A DNA stretch of 64,000 nt, from contig DIHO01000016.1 of NCBI GenBank assembly GCA_002420185.1, forward strand, positions 1 through 64,000, given 5' to 3'. Under the pieces are notes generated by a model. It saw only the letters and a program-made list of their open reading frames with translations. It was not told where the DNA came from and did no database searches. This DNA is from Opitutales bacterium UBA5694. Its GTDB lineage: Bacteria; Verrucomicrobiota; Verrucomicrobiia; Opitutales; Opitutaceae. This document shows, piece after piece, positions 62,451 to 64,000 of the stretch; positions within the stretch are counted from its first letter, which is position 1; the number at the start of each line of letters is the position of its first letter. The translations under genes and the position numbers were made by a program.

Positions 62451-64000
62451 ATGAGCGGAATCGATATTGTTGTTTTGGGGGTAACCCTCTTCGCCATCGT
62501 CTTTTTTGGGGTTTGGATGACCCGGAATGACCAAAAGCTGGACGAGTTTCTGAAGGGAAATTCTAATAGTTGGGGAACGATAGGTTTATCGGTAATGGCC
62601 ACCCAGGCCAGTGCGATCACCTTCCTTTCGACTCCGGGCTTGGCCTACGATAGCGGAATGGCCTTTGTGCAAAACTACTTTGGAATGCCGCTGGCCCTCA
62701 TCCTGATTGCCATCGTTTTTGTTCCCATCTATTACAAGCTTGGGCTGTGTTCGGTGTATGAATTCCTGGAGCATCGGTTCGACGCGAAAACACGCACTTT
62801 GGGAAGTGTTATTTTTCTTATCCAGCGGGGGTTTTCTGCGGGAATCACAATCTATGCCCCGTCGATTATTCTGACCAGCGTTCTTGGTTGGGACATGAAT
62901 ACTACGGTTATTGGGGTTGGCTTGGCCGTTGTAATTTACACGGTGACGGGAGGTTCCCATGCAGTGAGCCTTACTCACAAATACCAAATGACTGTGATTC
63001 TTTCTGGCATGGCAGTCGCGTTTGGAATTGTTGTATACAAAATATTAGGACATGCAGGATTTAGGGAAAATTTGAGTATTGCGGGAGCGCTCGGGCATCT
63101 CAACGTAGTCGACTTCTCATTTGATTTGGACAAACGTTACACACTATGGTCTGGATTGCTCGGCGGGTTCTTTCTCTCTTTGTCATACTTTGGGACGGAC
63201 CAGTCTCAGGCACAGCGCTACATGTCAGGGCAATCGATTCGAGATAGCCGCCTGGGTTTGATGTTTAATGCCTTGTTGAAGGTTCCTATGCAGTTCATGA
63301 TTCTGCTATTAGGAGTTCTCGTATTCATCTTCTATCAATGGGAAAAGCCACCCGCTACTTTCCTTCCTGAATCGATGACAGAGGCGGCGGCTGCTGCGGA
63401 TGCGGAGACTTACCAAAACTATGAAAACGCGTTTATTAGTAATTTCAAAAGCCAGAAAAGTGCGATGCAGGAATTCGTTGGAGCCTTGCGAGCAGGAGAT
63501 GAAGCGTTGGTGCTCTCCAGCGAAGAAAAATTGAAGGTAGCAGGAGAGGAAAGTCGGCAATCCCGAACCAACTTAAAGACGCATATCACGACGGTCACCG
63601 GAGCGGAGAGCATGAAAGAGACGGACTACGTTTTTATTCACTTCGTCTTGAATGAGCTGCCAATCGGATTAATTGGATTGCTAGTCGCCGTTATCCTGAG
63701 TGCCGCTATGTCGTCAACCGCTTCAGAATTGAGTGCATTGGCGACTATATCGACGGTAGATTTCTACCAAAGCCATTTCAGCAAAAACCAATCGGACGCC
63801 CATTATAAAAAAGTTTCGCGTGTCTTCACTGCAGTTTGGGGTGGGCTGGCGATTCTCTTTGCCCTTTTTGCGAGTATGGTAGAAAGTTTGATTGAAGCGG
63901 TTAACATTGTAGGTTCGCTGTTTTATGGAACGGTACTAGGTCTGTTTTTAGCGGCTTTCTTCATTATAAGAATCGGAGCCCACGCCGCTTTTATTGCCGC
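62451..64000 (+). CDS. sodium:solute symporter (SSS family), runs off the window
   Basis: At least 516 residues, incomplete at the window end. It starts MSGIDIVVLGVTLFAIVFFG, a membrane helix, then the SSS signature region SVMATQASAITFLSTPGLAY, VPIYYKLGLCSVYEFLEHRF, YTVTGGSHAVSLTHKYQMTV and FGTDQSQAQRYMSG. A hydrophilic loop of about 85 residues (about 305-390) lies between helices and is unusually long, with Ala-rich and Glu-rich segments. The end region SAAMSSTASELSALATISTV matches the later sodium-site helix. The substrate, probably a sugar or amino sugar, is suggested only by the PIG-L gene upstream. Confidence 0.92.
   Translation, partial: MSGIDIVVLGVTLFAIVFFGVWMTRNDQKLDEFLKGNSNSWGTIGLSVMATQASAITFLSTPGLAYDSGMAFVQNYFGMPLALILIAIVFVPIYYKLGLCSVYEFLEHRFDAKTRTLGSVIFLIQRGFSAGITIYAPSIILTSVLGWDMNTTVIGVGLAVVIYTVTGGSHAVSLTHKYQMTVILSGMAVAFGIVVYKILGHAGFRENLSIAGALGHLNVVDFSFDLDKRYTLWSGLLGGFFLSLSYFGTDQSQAQRYMSGQSIRDSRLGLMFNALLKVPMQFMILLLGVLVFIFYQWEKPPATFLPESMTEAAAAADAETYQNYENAFISNFKSQKSAMQEFVGALRAGDEALVLSSEEKLKVAGEESRQSRTNLKTHITTVTGAESMKETDYVFIHFVLNELPIGLIGLLVAVILSAAMSSTASELSALATISTVDFYQSHFSKNQSDAHYKKVSRVFTAVWGGLAILFALFASMVESLIEAVNIVGSLFYGTVLGLFLAAFFIIRIGAHAAFIA

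Overview
The window looks like chromosomal DNA of a Gram-negative, aerobic, probably marine heterotroph of roughly 45-50 % GC (judged by eye). The best lineage guess is Verrucomicrobiota, Opitutales/Puniceicoccales-like. This rests on the mix of a formylglycine-type sulfatase, PIG-L deacetylase next to an SSS symporter, a one-polypeptide 5-oxoprolinase with an N-terminal insertion, a TlpA-type redoxin, DUF481 protein, glycine-zipper lipoproteins and weak ribosome binding sites. It is an inference, because no rRNA or ribosomal protein gene is present to settle it.

Layout. 0.4-1.8 kb: tmRNA gene with a wrecked tyrosine recombinase downstream of its 3' end, the scar of an element that used ssrA as attachment site. 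1.9-15.3 kb: housekeeping block (MscS channel, malate dehydrogenase, DAHP synthase, YgfZ, HU, galactokinase, prepilin peptidase, shikimate dehydrogenase, SirB1-like protein, lone receiver protein, VTT protein, XseA, ACT protein). 15.8-20.6 kb: two tandem glycine-zipper lipoproteins, then a GH20-HAD-TruC cluster. 21.0-24.7 kb: a dead Rsm22-type methyltransferase, an ABC exporter and a damaged ketopantoate-reductase homologue. 24.8-32.9 kb: 5-oxoprolinase and HrpA helicase, convergent. 33.0-36.5 kb: permease remnant, an HATPase protein without phosphoacceptor histidine, and fragments of unrelated enzymes. 37-44.7 kb: secreted unknown, TrhO, YhbY, uridine kinase, a two-domain glycosyltransferase flanked by two dead signalling genes. 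44.9-53.6 kb: CoaBC, DinB, RNA methyltransferase, thioredoxin-fold protein, methyltransferase, dead pilin, DUF481, RsfS, NadD. 53.9-64 kb: tRNA-Leu(UAA), lactonase-type amidohydrolase, sulfatase, cyclophilin with an internal repeat, TlpA-like redoxin, PIG-L deacetylase, tiny membrane protein and SSS symporter cut by the window end.

How it works together. Core metabolism and information processing are intact (Mdh, AroG, AroE, CoaBC, NadD, RsfS, TruC, TrhO, YgfZ, HrpA, DinB, XseA). The catabolic genes (galactokinase, GH20, sulfatase, lactonase, PIG-L plus symporter) fit a degrader of sulfated or amino-sugar glycans.

The strongest window-scale signal is gene decay. At least nine loci are identifiable but broken, and they are concentrated in signal transduction (hybrid receiver/STAS, REC-HDOD), pili, mobile DNA and a few enzymes, while the core genes are clean. 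That pattern suggests recent or ongoing loss of environmental sensing and surface functions. The more unusual intact items are the cyclophilin with a duplicated module inside its fold, the sensor-like ATPase lacking an H-box, and a possible aromatic-rich leader ORF with a hairpin in front of DAHP synthase.
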